Positions 55,952 through 64,000 of a stretch of 64,000 nucleotides of DNA are shown here, one piece after another. The DNA is from Kitasatospora albolonga (GTDB taxonomy: Bacteria > Actinomycetota > Actinomycetes > Streptomycetales > Streptomycetaceae). Position 1 is the stretch's first letter. Each line of letters opens with the position of its first letter. The notes under the pieces were generated by a model that worked only from the letters and a program-made list of their open reading frames with translations, did not search any database and was not told the origin of the DNA. A program made the position numbers and the translations under genes. The DNA is taken from NCBI GenBank assembly GCA_002082585.1, contig CP020563.1, forward strand, positions 4,954,001 to 5,018,000, in the 5' to 3' direction.

Positions 55952-56917
55952 TCACGTCCCCACGGAGGCCCCCGGCGTGCTCGCCGGGGGCCTCCGCGCG
56001 TGCCGGACCCGCCACAGCGCCTTCTGGACCAGCAGCGTCAGCGTGCCGGCGAGGACGATCCCGCCGAGGTTGGCGAGCAGCTGCTGCCCGGAGCCGACGG
56101 TCTGCTGGTAGTCGCGGTAGCTGAACGCCACGGCCGCGTTGGCGGCGGCCGGGACCGTGGTCACGGAGATCGCCACCCCGATCAGGGCCCCGGACTTGGC
56201 CGACGTCAGGGAGAGCGTCCCGGCCACGCCCGCCAGGAACGCCACGACGAACGACATCCAGTCCGGCTGCCAGATGAACCCGGTGATGGGCCGCTCCGCC
56301 TCGATCATCGACCGCTCGAAGAGGCCGAGGGCGTCCATCAGCCAGGCGAACCCCGCCGTGATGACCATCGCCAGGGCGAACCCGCCGATCAGCGCCCCCA
56401 GCGAGCGCCCCACCAGCCGGGGCGCGCGCTGCACGAGAGCCGTGGAGATCCCGGCGAGCGGGCCGAACTCCGGACCGAGCGCCATCGCGCCCACGATCAG
56501 CACCGCGTTGTCGAGCATCACCCCGCAGGCGGCGAGCATGGTGGCGAGGGAGAGGAAGGAGACGTACGTGACGGAGAACGTCGAGTCCTCGTGCGTGGTC
56601 TCCTTCAGCTCCTCCCACAGCACGGCGTCCGCGCCGTCACCCGGCGCCTCGTGCTCGGCCCGGTCGGCGTGCGAGGAGAGGGTGAGGTCCAGGCGCTCGA
56701 CGCTGATCGCCCCGGACTCGTCGATGCCGAGCCGCCGCAGCTCCCCGATGAGCTCGTCACCGGCCTCGCGCGCCACATCGCACAGGACCACGTCCCCGGC
56801 CGGGGAGCGGGCCGCGCCCGGCAGGACGACGAGGTGGGCGGTGCCGACGGTGGCCCCCAGGAGGGCGACCACCTCATCGGTCCTCGTGGCGGGCACGATC
56901 AGACGCAGATGCAGCAC
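55952..56917 (-). CDS. DUF389 family membrane protein
   Basis: 321 residues from GTG 56915-56917; longer starts would run into coaA. The cytosolic N-terminal domain (about 1-115) starts LHLRLIVPATRTDEVVALLG. The DUF389 region has several helices with the characteristic DNAVLIVGAMALGPEFGPLA. No function is established for the family. It follows coaA closely on the same strand. Confidence 0.85.
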   Translation of the reverse strand: MLHLRLIVPATRTDEVVALLGATVGTAHLVVLPGAARSPAGDVVLCDVAREAGDELIGELRRLGIDESGAISVERLDLTLSSHADRAEHEAPGDGADAVLWEELKETTHEDSTFSVTYVSFLSLATMLAACGVMLDNAVLIVGAMALGPEFGPLAGISTALVQRAPRLVGRSLGALIGGFALAMVITAGFAWLMDALGLFERSMIEAERPITGFIWQPDWMSFVVAFLAGVAGTLSLTSAKSGALIGVAISVTTVPAAANAAVAFSYRDYQQTVGSGQQLLANLGGIVLAGTLTLLVQKALWRVRHARRPPASTPGASVGT

Positions 56918-56943
56918 GCGGCCGGCCCTCCCGGGCTGAGGGG

Positions 56944-57939
56944 TCAGAGCTTGCGCAGGGAGAGCCTCTGGACCTTGTGGTCCGGCCCCTTGCGGAGGAC
57001 CAGGGTGGCACGGCCGCGCGTCGGAGCCACGTTTTCCAGGAGGTTCGGCTTGTTGATGGTCCGCCACATGGTGCGCGCGTAGTCCAGCGCCTCCTCCTCG
57101 GAGACCTGGGTGTACTTGCGGAAGTACGAGGACGGGTCCTGGAACGCCGTGTCGCGCAGCTTGCGGAAGCGGCTCAGGTACCAGGTCTCGATGTCGTCGG
57201 CGCGCGCGTCCACGTACACGCTGAAGTCGAAGTAGTCCGCCAGCCCGACCCGCGTACGGCCGTCCCGGCCCGGCAGGGCGGGCTGGAGGACGTTGAGCCC
57301 CTCCACGATGAGGATGTCCGGGCGCCGGACGGTGAGCCGCTCACCGGGGACGATGTCGTAGATGAGGTGGGAGTAGACGGGGGCGGTCACCTCGTCCTTG
57401 CCCGCCTTGATGTCCGCGACGAACCGGGTCAGCGCCCGCCGGTCGTAGGACTCCGGGAACCCTTTGCGCGAGGTCAGCCCGCGCGCCCGGAGCTCCTTCA
57501 TCGGCAGCAGGAACCCGTCCGTGGTCACCAGCTCCACCCGCGGGTGCTCCGGCCAGCGGGCCAGCAGCGCCTGGAGGATACGGGCGCTGGTGGACTTGCC
57601 GACGGCGACACTGCCCGCGACCCCTATGACGAACGGGGTGCCGCGCTGCTCCCCGTGCCCGTTCCCGGCGTCCCCGAGGAAGGTGTTCAGCGCGCCGCGC
57701 AGCCCGGAGGTGGCCTGCACGTACAGGTTGAGAAGCCGGGAGAGCGGCAGATAGACGTCCCGCACCTCGTCCAGGTCGATGACGTCCCCGAGCCCCCGCA
57801 GCCGCTCCACCTCGTCGGCCGTCAGCGGCAGCGGCGTCTTGTCCCGCAGGGCGCTCCACTCGTCGCGCGAGAGGTCGACGTAGGGGGTCGGCGCATGCTC
57901 GGTGCGGCGCTGGGGGCTCCGTGCGGGCGAAGTGATCAC
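56944..57939 (-). CDS. coaA: Pantothenate kinase type I
   Basis: 331 residues from GTG 57937-57939. The P-loop is [37 protein letters not shown] and [20 protein letters not shown] are family signatures. It catalyses the first and controlling step of coenzyme A synthesis and in the family is inhibited by CoA. Confidence 0.96.
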   Translation of the reverse strand: MITSPARSPQRRTEHAPTPYVDLSRDEWSALRDKTPLPLTADEVERLRGLGDVIDLDEVRDVYLPLSRLLNLYVQATSGLRGALNTFLGDAGNGHGEQRGTPFVIGVAGSVAVGKSTSARILQALLARWPEHPRVELVTTDGFLLPMKELRARGLTSRKGFPESYDRRALTRFVADIKAGKDEVTAPVYSHLIYDIVPGERLTVRRPDILIVEGLNVLQPALPGRDGRTRVGLADYFDFSVYVDARADDIETWYLSRFRKLRDTAFQDPSSYFRKYTQVSEEEALDYARTMWRTINKPNLLENVAPTRGRATLVLRKGPDHKVQRLSLRKL

Positions 57940-58050
57940 CCTTCATTGTTGCGGGAGTTTTAACGGAGCGGGGGGTGGGGTCGGTCACGTGGGCGAACGG
58001 GGCGCGGCCCGGCGGCCCCCGTGACCGGCCCCGCTCCGGGCCGACAGGGC

Positions 58051-59031
58051 CTACGCCCGAGGCGTCTCGCCCTGGGCGTCGACCACGGCCGCGGCGGTGC
58101 GCGCGCGGTCGTCGGTGACATCGCCCGCCGTCATACGGGAGACCATGCCCAGCTCCTTCACCTCGTGGTCCTCCGTCACGACGCTGCGGGTGCCGGCGTA
58201 GGAGTAGTCGGACGGGGAGAGCAGGAGTTCCCGCCGCTCGTGGCCGCCCGGTTCCGTGAAGGTGACGGCGATGGCCTCGCGGCCCGCGGCGTCCCGTACG
58301 AGCTGACCGGTGACGCCCACTCCCGGTACGGTCGCCAGGGCCCGGTAGACGCGGGCGCGGGCGGCGGGGGAGAGCGGGTAGGACTCGATGAGCGCGCTCA
58401 GCCCCCGGAACGTGCGGGCGTCGTCGCTCTCCTTCCGGCCGCGCTCGGTGTCGAACGCCGGGTAGAGGGCGCGGACCTTCTCCAGCAGGGCCGCGGGGCT
58501 GTCCGGCAGGCTCTCGGCCGCCCGGTAGGTCTCCCGGGGCGACCCGGTGCCGTCCGTCGGGTCCTCCTCCGCCCCCGGTTCCGCGTAGGGCTTCCAGTCC
58601 GGGGTGGTGCTGTCGGGCTGGCCGATCACCTCGGTCTCCGCGATCCTCGGCCTCTTGAACACCTCCACGGTGTAGATCCACTGGTCGGCCCGTGGCTCCG
58701 GGGGAGCCTTCTGCTGCTCCAGGTGGTCGGCCGCCTGGTTCAGCGCGGCGGCCGGGCTCGACAGGTCGGGCTCCCCGGCGACGGCGGCCGGTCCCGAGGG
58801 CCGGGACGCGGAGAGGTCCACGGCCTGGGTGAGGAACAGGGCCGCCGCGGTGATCGCCACGACCGCCCCGAGCGAGGCGATCCGCCAGTCGCCCCGCAGA
58901 CGCTGGAGGAAGGTACGGCGGCCGCCCCCGGCGATGGCCTCGGTCAGCCGCCTGCGGCCCGGGGCGAGGGCGGCCCGGTCGGGTACGGGGGCGTCGGCGC
59001 GCAGCCCGCGCAGCTGGGTCATCTCGTCCAT
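58051..59031 (-). CDS. CU044_5270-type membrane protein, partner of the ECF sigma factor
   Basis: 326 residues from ATG 59029-59031, overlapping the sigma factor stop by one base. A cytosolic head of about 45 residues, one membrane helix (IASLGAVVAITAAALFLTQA), then a large outer domain with DQWIYTVEVFKRP. The layout matches the CU044_5270 family that accompanies sigma-70 factors in actinomycetes and may act as an anti-sigma factor or stress sensor. That role is inference. Confidence 0.75.
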   Translation of the reverse strand: MDEMTQLRGLRADAPVPDRAALAPGRRRLTEAIAGGGRRTFLQRLRGDWRIASLGAVVAITAAALFLTQAVDLSASRPSGPAAVAGEPDLSSPAAALNQAADHLEQQKAPPEPRADQWIYTVEVFKRPRIAETEVIGQPDSTTPDWKPYAEPGAEEDPTDGTGSPRETYRAAESLPDSPAALLEKVRALYPAFDTERGRKESDDARTFRGLSALIESYPLSPAARARVYRALATVPGVGVTGQLVRDAAGREAIAVTFTEPGGHERRELLLSPSDYSYAGTRSVVTEDHEVKELGMVSRMTAGDVTDDRARTAAAVVDAQGETPRA

Positions 59032-59651
59032 CACGGGTTCAGCTCCTGTCCGGCCGGGGCGGGCGGCGCGTCGAGCGCCGAGGAGAAGGCGGGATCGGCG
59101 CTCAGCGCCTCCCGGACCTTGCGGCGGGCCCGGTTCAGCCGGGACCGTACGGTGCCGAGCGGTATCCGCAGCGCCTCGGCCACCTCCTGGTAGCCCAGGT
59201 CGGCCCAGGCCACGAGCAGCAGTACGTGCCGGTCCCCGGGCGAGAGCGCGGCAAGCGCCCCCGCCAGCGGCGCCTGGACGGCGATCCGGTCGTCGGCCCG
59301 GTCGCTCCAGGACGCGGCGACGGAGTCGTGCCCCGTACGGGCCAGGGCCTTCAGCGCCCGTACCTCGGTACGCCGGTGCTTGCCGATCAGGTTGGCGGCG
59401 ATGCCGTACAGCCAGGGCCGGGCCAGCCGGTGGGCGGTGTCGTAGCGCTCCCGGGTGCGGAACGCGATGAGGAACGTCTCCGCCGTGATGTCGTCCGCCG
59501 CGCCTTCCCCGAGCCGGCGGGCCGCATAGCGGTGGATGTCCGGGGCGTGCCGGTCGTAGAGCCCGGCGAAGAGCTCGGGCTCGGTGAGGGACCGCGTAAT
59601 GACGTCGGCGTCGTCTTGTGCGGCGGGGCGGGCCGGGGGTGGTCCGGTCAC
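59031..59651 (-). CDS. ECF-type RNA polymerase sigma factor
   Basis: 206 residues from GTG 59649-59651. Region 2 is LFAGLYDRHAPDIHRYAARR then DDITAETFLIAF. Region 4 is LSPGDRHVLLLVAWADLGYQ then IPLGTVRSRLNRARRKVREA. The transcript continues into the membrane partner. Divergent from a second ECF gene 309 bases away. Confidence 0.9.
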   Translation of the reverse strand: MTGPPPARPAAQDDADVITRSLTEPELFAGLYDRHAPDIHRYAARRLGEGAADDITAETFLIAFRTRERYDTAHRLARPWLYGIAANLIGKHRRTEVRALKALARTGHDSVAASWSDRADDRIAVQAPLAGALAALSPGDRHVLLLVAWADLGYQEVAEALRIPLGTVRSRLNRARRKVREALSADPAFSSALDAPPAPAGQELNP

Positions 59652-59726
59652 TGAGCCTCCAGGGTGCGTCGGTCGGTGTGTCTGTCACCCCTGTTGTCCA
59701 CAGCGACCGGAAAGGTTCACGGCCGC

Positions 59727-59756
59727 TTGTAACATCACGGGCCGCTCAGGCGTGTT
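59727..59756 (+). promoter_or_regulatory. Possible ECF-type promoter
   Basis: GTAAC at 59729-59733 and CGTGTT at 59751-59756, spacer 17, resemble the AAC / CGT elements of ECF promoters. It faces the sigma gene at 59961, suggesting autoregulation. Confidence 0.35.
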
Positions 59757-59779
59757 CAGGACAGGAAGCGGGAGAGCAC

Positions 59780-59860
59780 GAGCAGCAAGTACACGGCCAC
59801 AGGAACCGCAGGACCGCAGGAACCACAGGGCCCACAGGAACCGGACAGCGGTGCCTGTGG
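59780..59860. repeat. Degenerate ACAGGAACC / GCAGGAACC repeats
   Basis: Imperfect units such as CACAGGAACCGCAGGACC, CGCAGGAACCACAGGG and CACAGGAACCGG lie in the leader of the 59961 sigma gene. Further CAGGAACAGG words come just before its start. The other parts of the 309-base gap show nothing else. Confidence 0.5.
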
Positions 59861-59960
59861 TCCAGGGGACGGTCGGTAAGGGCCCTCGGTACAGGCACGC
59901 GCCGAGGGACCACTCGTACAGGCTCCCGCCACGGGGACCCGGAACACAGACAGGAACAGG

Positions 59961-60479
59961 ATGTCGACGGAAGACGAGTTCGACGCCTTCTACACGGCGA
60001 CGGCCAGACGCCTGGTCGCCACGGTCTACGCGATGACCGGCGATCTGGCGGAGGCCGAGGACGCGGTCCAGGAGGCGTACGCACGGGCCTGGCAGCGCTG
60101 GGACCGGCTGGCCCGCGAGGGCGACCCGCTCCCCTGGGTGCGGACCGTCGCGTCCCGGCTGGCGGTCAGTGCCTGGCGCCGCGCCCGCAACCGGCTCCGC
60201 GCCCAGCTGCGCCACGGCCCCGCCCCGGACGACCCGGGCCCGTCCGGCCGCTCCGGCGACCGGGCCGAGCTGGTGGCGGCCCTGCGTGAGCTGGGCCCGG
60301 ACCAGCGGCGGGCGGTGGTGCTGCACCACCTGCTCGATCTGCCGGTGGAGGAGGTGGCCCGCGAGACGGGCTCCACCAGCGGCGCGGTACGGACCCGGCT
60401 CAGCCGCGCCCGCAAGCAACTGGGCGAGCGGCTCGCGCACATCAACACCTACGACGAGGGGATGGCACGGCATGGCTGA
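59961..60479 (+). CDS. ECF sigma factor (SigE/SigM-like family)
   Basis: 172 residues from ATG 59961. Region 2 is DEFDAFYTATARRLVATVYA then DAVQEAYARAWQRWDRL. Region 4 is LGPDQRRAVVLHHLLDLPVE then GAVRTRLSRARKQLGERLAH. It overlaps the next gene by 8 bases. A short, Streptomyces-type ECF factor probably controlled by the membrane protein that follows. Confidence 0.9.
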   Translation: MSTEDEFDAFYTATARRLVATVYAMTGDLAEAEDAVQEAYARAWQRWDRLAREGDPLPWVRTVASRLAVSAWRRARNRLRAQLRHGPAPDDPGPSGRSGDRAELVAALRELGPDQRRAVVLHHLLDLPVEEVARETGSTSGAVRTRLSRARKQLGERLAHINTYDEGMARHG

Positions 60480-61152
60480 CATCGAGGAGCTCCTGACCGA
60501 CACCCCCGTCCGGCTGGCCCCGGCCGCGGCGGTCCGCGCCCGCGGCGAGCGCCGCCGGGCGGGAAGGCGGACGGCCGTGGCGGCGGTGGCGGTCGTGGCC
60601 GCCGGATCGCTGGGCTTCGGCGTGTGGGGGGGCCTTCTCCTGCCGCAGGAGAAGGGGACGGGCGGTACGGACGTGGCCACCCAGGGCCCGAACCCGTTCA
60701 AGTCCGACGGGGTGGTGCAGTACCCGGACCCCTCGGAGCTGCCCGGGCACGAGGTCCTGCGCTGGAGGAGCGTCGATGTGGCGACGAACGACTACGAGAA
60801 CGAGACCGCCCCCCTGCCGCAGGCGGGGCTGGACACCGCGTGCGGGCTGTGGGTCGGTGGCACGGACAGGCCCGAGATGCAGTACACCAACATGTACGCG
60901 GGCAAGGACGACGCACGCGCCCGGTACCGGGTCTCCCAGTACCCGACCCCGGCCGCAGCCGCCGAAGCCATGAGTCGGCTGGACACGACGCTCGTCAACT
61001 GCGGGGTGGAAAAGGTCAAGGGGACGGCGGACACCGAATACTCCGGGGTGAGCCGGCACACGGCCGCGCAGCTCAACGTCACGGTGAAGTCCTGGGGGGC
61101 GTGGGTCGCGGTGCAGGAGACGCAACTGCCCCCGGTGGACTCGGACGACTGA
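60472..61152 (+). CDS. Single-pass membrane protein coupled to the ECF sigma factor
   Basis: 226 residues from ATG 60472, inside the end of the sigma gene. The cytosolic N-terminus (about 1-35) is basic. One helix (TAVAAVAVVAAGSLGFGVWG) leads to an outer domain with two cysteines (TACGLWVGG, VNCGVEKV). Translational overlap with a sigma factor suggests an anti-sigma role, but no zinc-type anti-sigma motif is present. Confidence 0.7.
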   Translation: MADIEELLTDTPVRLAPAAAVRARGERRRAGRRTAVAAVAVVAAGSLGFGVWGGLLLPQEKGTGGTDVATQGPNPFKSDGVVQYPDPSELPGHEVLRWRSVDVATNDYENETAPLPQAGLDTACGLWVGGTDRPEMQYTNMYAGKDDARARYRVSQYPTPAAAAEAMSRLDTTLVNCGVEKVKGTADTEYSGVSRHTAAQLNVTVKSWGAWVAVQETQLPPVDSDD

Positions 61153-61168
61153 CCCGGCCCCGCCGGGC

Positions 61169-61204
61169 GGTGAGGACGGCCGGTGCCGCGCGGTCGTCCT
61201 CACC
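61169..61204. terminator. Terminator of the sigma module
   Basis: GGTGAGGACGGCCG at 61169-61182 pairs with CGGTCGTCCTCACC at 61191-61204 (one wobble pair), between convergent genes. Confidence 0.75.
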
Positions 61205-61261
61205 GACGCGTTCGCCGAGATCCTCACCGGCCGTGGCACCCCGGCAGAGCTGTGACGGCTT

Positions 61262-62002
61262 CTAACGTGTTTCGCGCACGTGGTCGGCGAGGTTGGCCAC
61301 CTTGTCGTACTTCTCTCCCTCGGTCACCACCACGTTGGACGTCTCATCCTCGTTCACCAGGGGGTTGACCACCTCTTGGCCTTCCTGGACGAAGAGCCCC
61401 TGGGAGGAGACGACACGGTAGTACGGCCTGTCCCCCTCGATGGCCTCGACCACATCGGGAGAAGGAGTGCTGCCCGCCTGCTTGAGCTCCTCCAGATGGT
61501 GCTTGCCCTCCTCCGCCTTGGAACGGAGGAACCAGACCGACTCCCCTTCGGCCAGAGTCGACTTCATCCGCTCCACCGCCGCGGCCGGGTCCTCGCTGCC
61601 CCCGATGAACTCGACCGTCAGCTGCTGCCGCGACGCCTCGTCCAGCGCACCGTTCAGGATCTCGACCGGCCGTATGACCACACCGATCATGTACAGACGG
61701 TCGCTCTCCTCGCCTTCGATGACCCTGGTCGTCCGCACGTCGACGACTTCGGCCGTCACCACGGCGGAGGCGGCCTCGGCAGCGGCCTTGAGCGAGTCGT
61801 ACCGCTCGGTCTCCCGCATACTCGTGCCGAACCGGACCGGCTCGAAGAACGCGGAGGCCGACCGCTGCCCCTTGCTGCCCGCCGTCCCGTCCTGGCCGAA
61901 GAGCTGCGGACCTGCGAGCAGCGCGACAGCCGTGGTCGCCACTAGGGCGCCGACGGCGATCAGCCCTGTCCGGGCGGGACGTCGACGCGCGGGGGATGTC
62001 AT
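61262..62002 (-). CDS. Exported or membrane-anchored protein, unknown
   Basis: 246 residues from ATG 62000-62002. A basic N-terminus and one hydrophobic stretch ([19 protein letters not shown], about 13-31) act as signal or anchor. The outer part is acidic and mixed (AVVTAEVVDVRTTRVIEGEE, VWFLRSKAEEGKHHLEELK). No family was recognised. It lies 26 bases after the metalloprotease gene on the same strand, so they may share a transcript. Confidence 0.7.
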   Translation of the reverse strand: MTSPARRRPARTGLIAVGALVATTAVALLAGPQLFGQDGTAGSKGQRSASAFFEPVRFGTSMRETERYDSLKAAAEAASAVVTAEVVDVRTTRVIEGEESDRLYMIGVVIRPVEILNGALDEASRQQLTVEFIGGSEDPAAAVERMKSTLAEGESVWFLRSKAEEGKHHLEELKQAGSTPSPDVVEAIEGDRPYYRVVSSQGLFVQEGQEVVNPLVNEDETSNVVVTEGEKYDKVANLADHVRETR

Positions 62003-62028
62003 GTGGGTCTCCTCTTCCGGCGTGATGC

Positions 62029-62685
62029 TCAGTGGTAGGCGTTGATGTGGGCGTCGTCGTGGAGGCTGGTGATGGGGCTGACCTTCGAGGGCGGTTTCAC
62101 GCTCATGCAGGACCCTTCGGTCTCCCGGTGGCGCAGGCCCACGGTGTGGCCGATTTCATGACATGCCACGGACCTGCGGCTGTGAGCGTCGCGGTAGTCG
62201 GCCGGGTAGCTGCCGTTCAGGCGGAGCTTTTGCCGGTCACAGCGCTTGAAGGGGTGATTGCCGCTGGTCGCCGAGCCGGGCAGGCACTCCACCCAGCCGG
62301 CGACTCCGTTGGCGCCGTAGTTGTAGTCCGTGACGAGGACGTCGAGGGTGGAGTGGTTCTTCTTGGTGGTGGTGAGGTCGGTGTAGCGCTCGTAGTCGTC
62401 CATGGCCTGCTGGAACGAGGCCGCGATACCGGGTATCTGGTTCCCGAAGGTTCCTTCCGGGTACCAGGTGTGCTCTGCGTTGTCCCCGAGGCTGACGCAG
62501 TTGCGCGGGGTGCCGCCGCACCATGTCGAGCCGAAGTTGGTGGCGTGAGCGCTGGGTGCCATCAGGGCGTGGGCCACCGTGAAGGTGACCGCGCTCATCA
62601 CGACGGCTTCTGCGCGCTGGAGTCTTCGCCGCCTCCGGCCGGTTCTGTCGACCGCTGCCCGATCTTCGTCGCTCCATGCCGGCAT
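62029..62685 (-). CDS. Secreted zinc metalloprotease (metzincin-type)
   Basis: 218 residues from ATG 62683-62685; ATG at residue 30 is an alternative. The signal is AVVMSAVTFTVAHALMAPSA, preceded by a basic cytosolic stretch. The zinc motif HEIGHTVGLRH has His176, His180 and His186 with catalytic Glu177. Met194 in GSCM is a candidate Met-turn. Four further cysteines lie upstream. It is small, like snapalysin-type Streptomyces proteases. The propeptide is short or absent. Confidence 0.85.
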   Translation of the reverse strand: MPAWSDEDRAAVDRTGRRRRRLQRAEAVVMSAVTFTVAHALMAPSAHATNFGSTWCGGTPRNCVSLGDNAEHTWYPEGTFGNQIPGIAASFQQAMDDYERYTDLTTTKKNHSTLDVLVTDYNYGANGVAGWVECLPGSATSGNHPFKRCDRQKLRLNGSYPADYRDAHSRRSVACHEIGHTVGLRHRETEGSCMSVKPPSKVSPITSLHDDAHINAYH

Positions 62686-62948
62686 GAGACCTCCGTCGAT
62701 TGCGTCCGTCGCGTGACCAAGCGTCAGGCTAGGCGCGATTTTTGCGTGTGTGAAGAATCTTCCATGAAGTAAATATCGACGTTCCGGATCAGCTTGAGGC
62801 CGAGGGTTGCGTCTGTTCCCCTCCCGACTGAAGGTCGTTCGGGGGCGGTCAGGGCCTTCCGCAGTTCCGGCCCAGCGCAGAGCCCTCCTCTCGGCCGCCC
62901 TGTCTTTCCGCCCGCAATGGTGTCTGATCAGCGCGTGGTGCACGTTGC

Positions 62949-62998
62949 ATGGGAACGGCGGCCCACCCGACCGCGGTCGGGTGGGCCGCCGTTCCCAT
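62949..62998. terminator. Perfect 50-bp palindrome, terminator of the streptogrisin-like gene
   Basis: 62949-62973 is exactly the reverse complement of 62974-62998, centred on GACCGCGGTC, with no spacer. It lies 22 bases past the protease stop. The rest of the gap 62686-63020 shows no gene. Confidence 0.8.
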
Positions 62999-63020
62999 CG
63001 ATGCGGTGCGGTGCCCTCGC

Positions 63021-63998
63021 TCAGGAGGCGGTGTTCAGGGTCAGGCCGTAGTGGCGGAGCAGGTCGTCCAGCGGCTGCATCCAGCTGGCGCCGCCGCCGA
63101 AGCTGCCGTCGCAGGTGAGGTCGCTGGAACCGGAGGTCACACCCTGGGCCTGGCCCTGGTTGGTGATCCAGGCGCCGCCGCTGTCGCCCTTGTGGATGCA
63201 GACGGTGGACTTGGCCAGGCCCTTGACCAGGGTCCGCGGCTGCCCCGGGTCGGTGTAGGTGACCGAGTGGTTGTAGCTGCTGATGGTGCCGCAGGTCCAC
63301 CTGGTGGTGGCGCCGGACTTGCACACCGTCGAACCGACGGCGGCCCGCTGGCTCCCTCGGACCGGGGTGTCCGCCACGACGCGCCAGCCGCCGACCGTGG
63401 TGGTGACGGAGTTGCCGGAGCTGATGGCGGCGATGCCCATGTCGACGCTGTCGTAGCCGTGTGCGAAGCGGGTGCGGGTCCCCTTGGCGAACTGTGAACC
63501 GCTGAAGTACAGGGTGTCCAGGTTCTTGATGCAGTGACCGGCGGTGGCCAGGTACTGCCTGCCCTGCTGGTCCCGGGCCCCGAAGCCGACGGAGCAGTAA
63601 CCACCGTTCACGTCCGAGGTGTTGATGTTCATCTTGCTGCCGGGGGCGATGGCGGCGGTGGCCTGCGGGGCGTCGTCGGTCGTGGTCTCCACGGTGACGG
63701 CCGGGCCGTGGGAACGCGCCGCGGCGACGAAGGCGCGGCTGGTGGCGTCGGCGGTGTCGCGCACGGTGACGACGACCTTGTTGCTGACCGGGTCGACGTG
63801 CCACGACTCCACACCGGCCGGGAGCTTCTTCTCGGCGAGCCGGTCGAGCTCCGACTTGATCCGGTCGAGTGCCGACGGGGCCCGGGCCGGGATGCGGGCG
63901 GCGAGTCCGGCCGCCTTCACGTCGGCGGCCTGTTGTGCGGTGGTGACGTCGACCGTGAGGGTGCCCCTGGCGTCGAAGTACGCGCTCGCGGTGGGTAC
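63021..63998 (-). CDS. Streptogrisin-like serine protease (S1E), N-terminus outside window
   Basis: 326 residues are visible; the frame is open to the window edge, so signal and first part of the propeptide are missing. The propeptide part reads LDRIKSELDRLAEKKLPAG and VVVTVRDTADATSRAFVAAA, typical of the alpha-lytic/streptogrisin group, which need it to fold. The mature enzyme starts near INTSDVNGGYCSVGFGARD. The triad is His in LATAGHC, Asp in YDSVDMGIA and Ser in HKGDSGGAW. Six cysteines form the usual bonds. It is a secreted protease. Confidence 0.92.
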   Translation of the reverse strand, partial: VPTASAYFDARGTLTVDVTTAQQAADVKAAGLAARIPARAPSALDRIKSELDRLAEKKLPAGVESWHVDPVSNKVVVTVRDTADATSRAFVAAARSHGPAVTVETTTDDAPQATAAIAPGSKMNINTSDVNGGYCSVGFGARDQQGRQYLATAGHCIKNLDTLYFSGSQFAKGTRTRFAHGYDSVDMGIAAISSGNSVTTTVGGWRVVADTPVRGSQRAAVGSTVCKSGATTRWTCGTISSYNHSVTYTDPGQPRTLVKGLAKSTVCIHKGDSGGAWITNQGQAQGVTSGSSDLTCDGSFGGGASWMQPLDDLLRHYGLTLNTAS

Positions 63999-64000
63999 TC

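Overview
This window is a piece of a high-GC actinomycete chromosome, almost certainly Streptomyces. The GC-rich codon use, the rpsL-rpsG-fusA-tuf order, the complete S10-spc-alpha ribosomal protein cluster, TTGACC/TAnnnT promoters, a WhiB-like protein and a streptogrisin-type protease all fit. No rRNA, tRNA, CRISPR array or transposase was seen.

Region A (1-12.3 kb) is an accessory island just upstream of rpsL. It carries a non-contractile, siphophage-like tail module: a tail assembly chaperone with a probable -1 frameshift, a short tape measure, a distal tail protein, a tip or hub protein, a small Pro-rich protein and a fibre-like protein. A lysis cassette follows (amidase, holin, XhlA-like protein). 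Then comes a control block: a probable LexA box and -10, a small gene, a divergent wbl / Zn-ribbon / HTH operon, an XRE regulator and a second small gene. A vWA(TerF-like)-type protein on the opposite strand and a coiled-coil protein, both AT-richer than their surroundings, sit between chaperone and tape measure. No capsid, portal, terminase or integrase gene is visible. The best reading is a domesticated phage-tail-like particle (F-type tailocin-like) that may be SOS-induced. The part before base 1 is needed to exclude an ordinary prophage.

Region B (12.3-17.5 kb) is the str operon (rpsL, rpsG, fusA, tuf) with a promoter, a leader and a strong terminator. Region C (17.5-30.2 kb) holds a NarL/DesK-type histidine kinase, a 2,084-residue secreted RHS/YD-repeat polymorphic toxin with an adjacent immunity-type gene, a small membrane protein and a NarL-type response regulator. 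The RHS pair appears to have been placed between a kinase and its regulator. A secreted trypsin-like protease and a PIG-L-type lipoprotein with a propeller follow.

Region D (30.2-48.3 kb) is the S10-spc-alpha supercluster: rpsJ-rplC-rplD-rplW-rplB-rpsS-rplV-rpsC-rplP-rpmC-rpsQ, rplN-rplX-rplE-rpsZ, rpsH-rplF-rplR-rpsE-rpmD-rplO, secY-adk-map, infA-rpmJ, rpsM-rpsK, rpoA-rplQ-truA. There is no rpsD between rpsK and rpoA, as is normal in Streptomyces. The rpsL and rpsJ leaders share an almost identical 25-nt hairpin element.

Region E (48.3-64 kb) carries two membrane proteins, an ABC-F ATPase, rplM-rpsI, glmM, a TetR/FMN-reductase divergent pair with a clear operator, a DUF389 membrane protein, coaA, two divergent ECF sigma modules each coupled to a membrane protein, and a cluster of exported proteins ending in a streptogrisin-like protease cut by the window edge.
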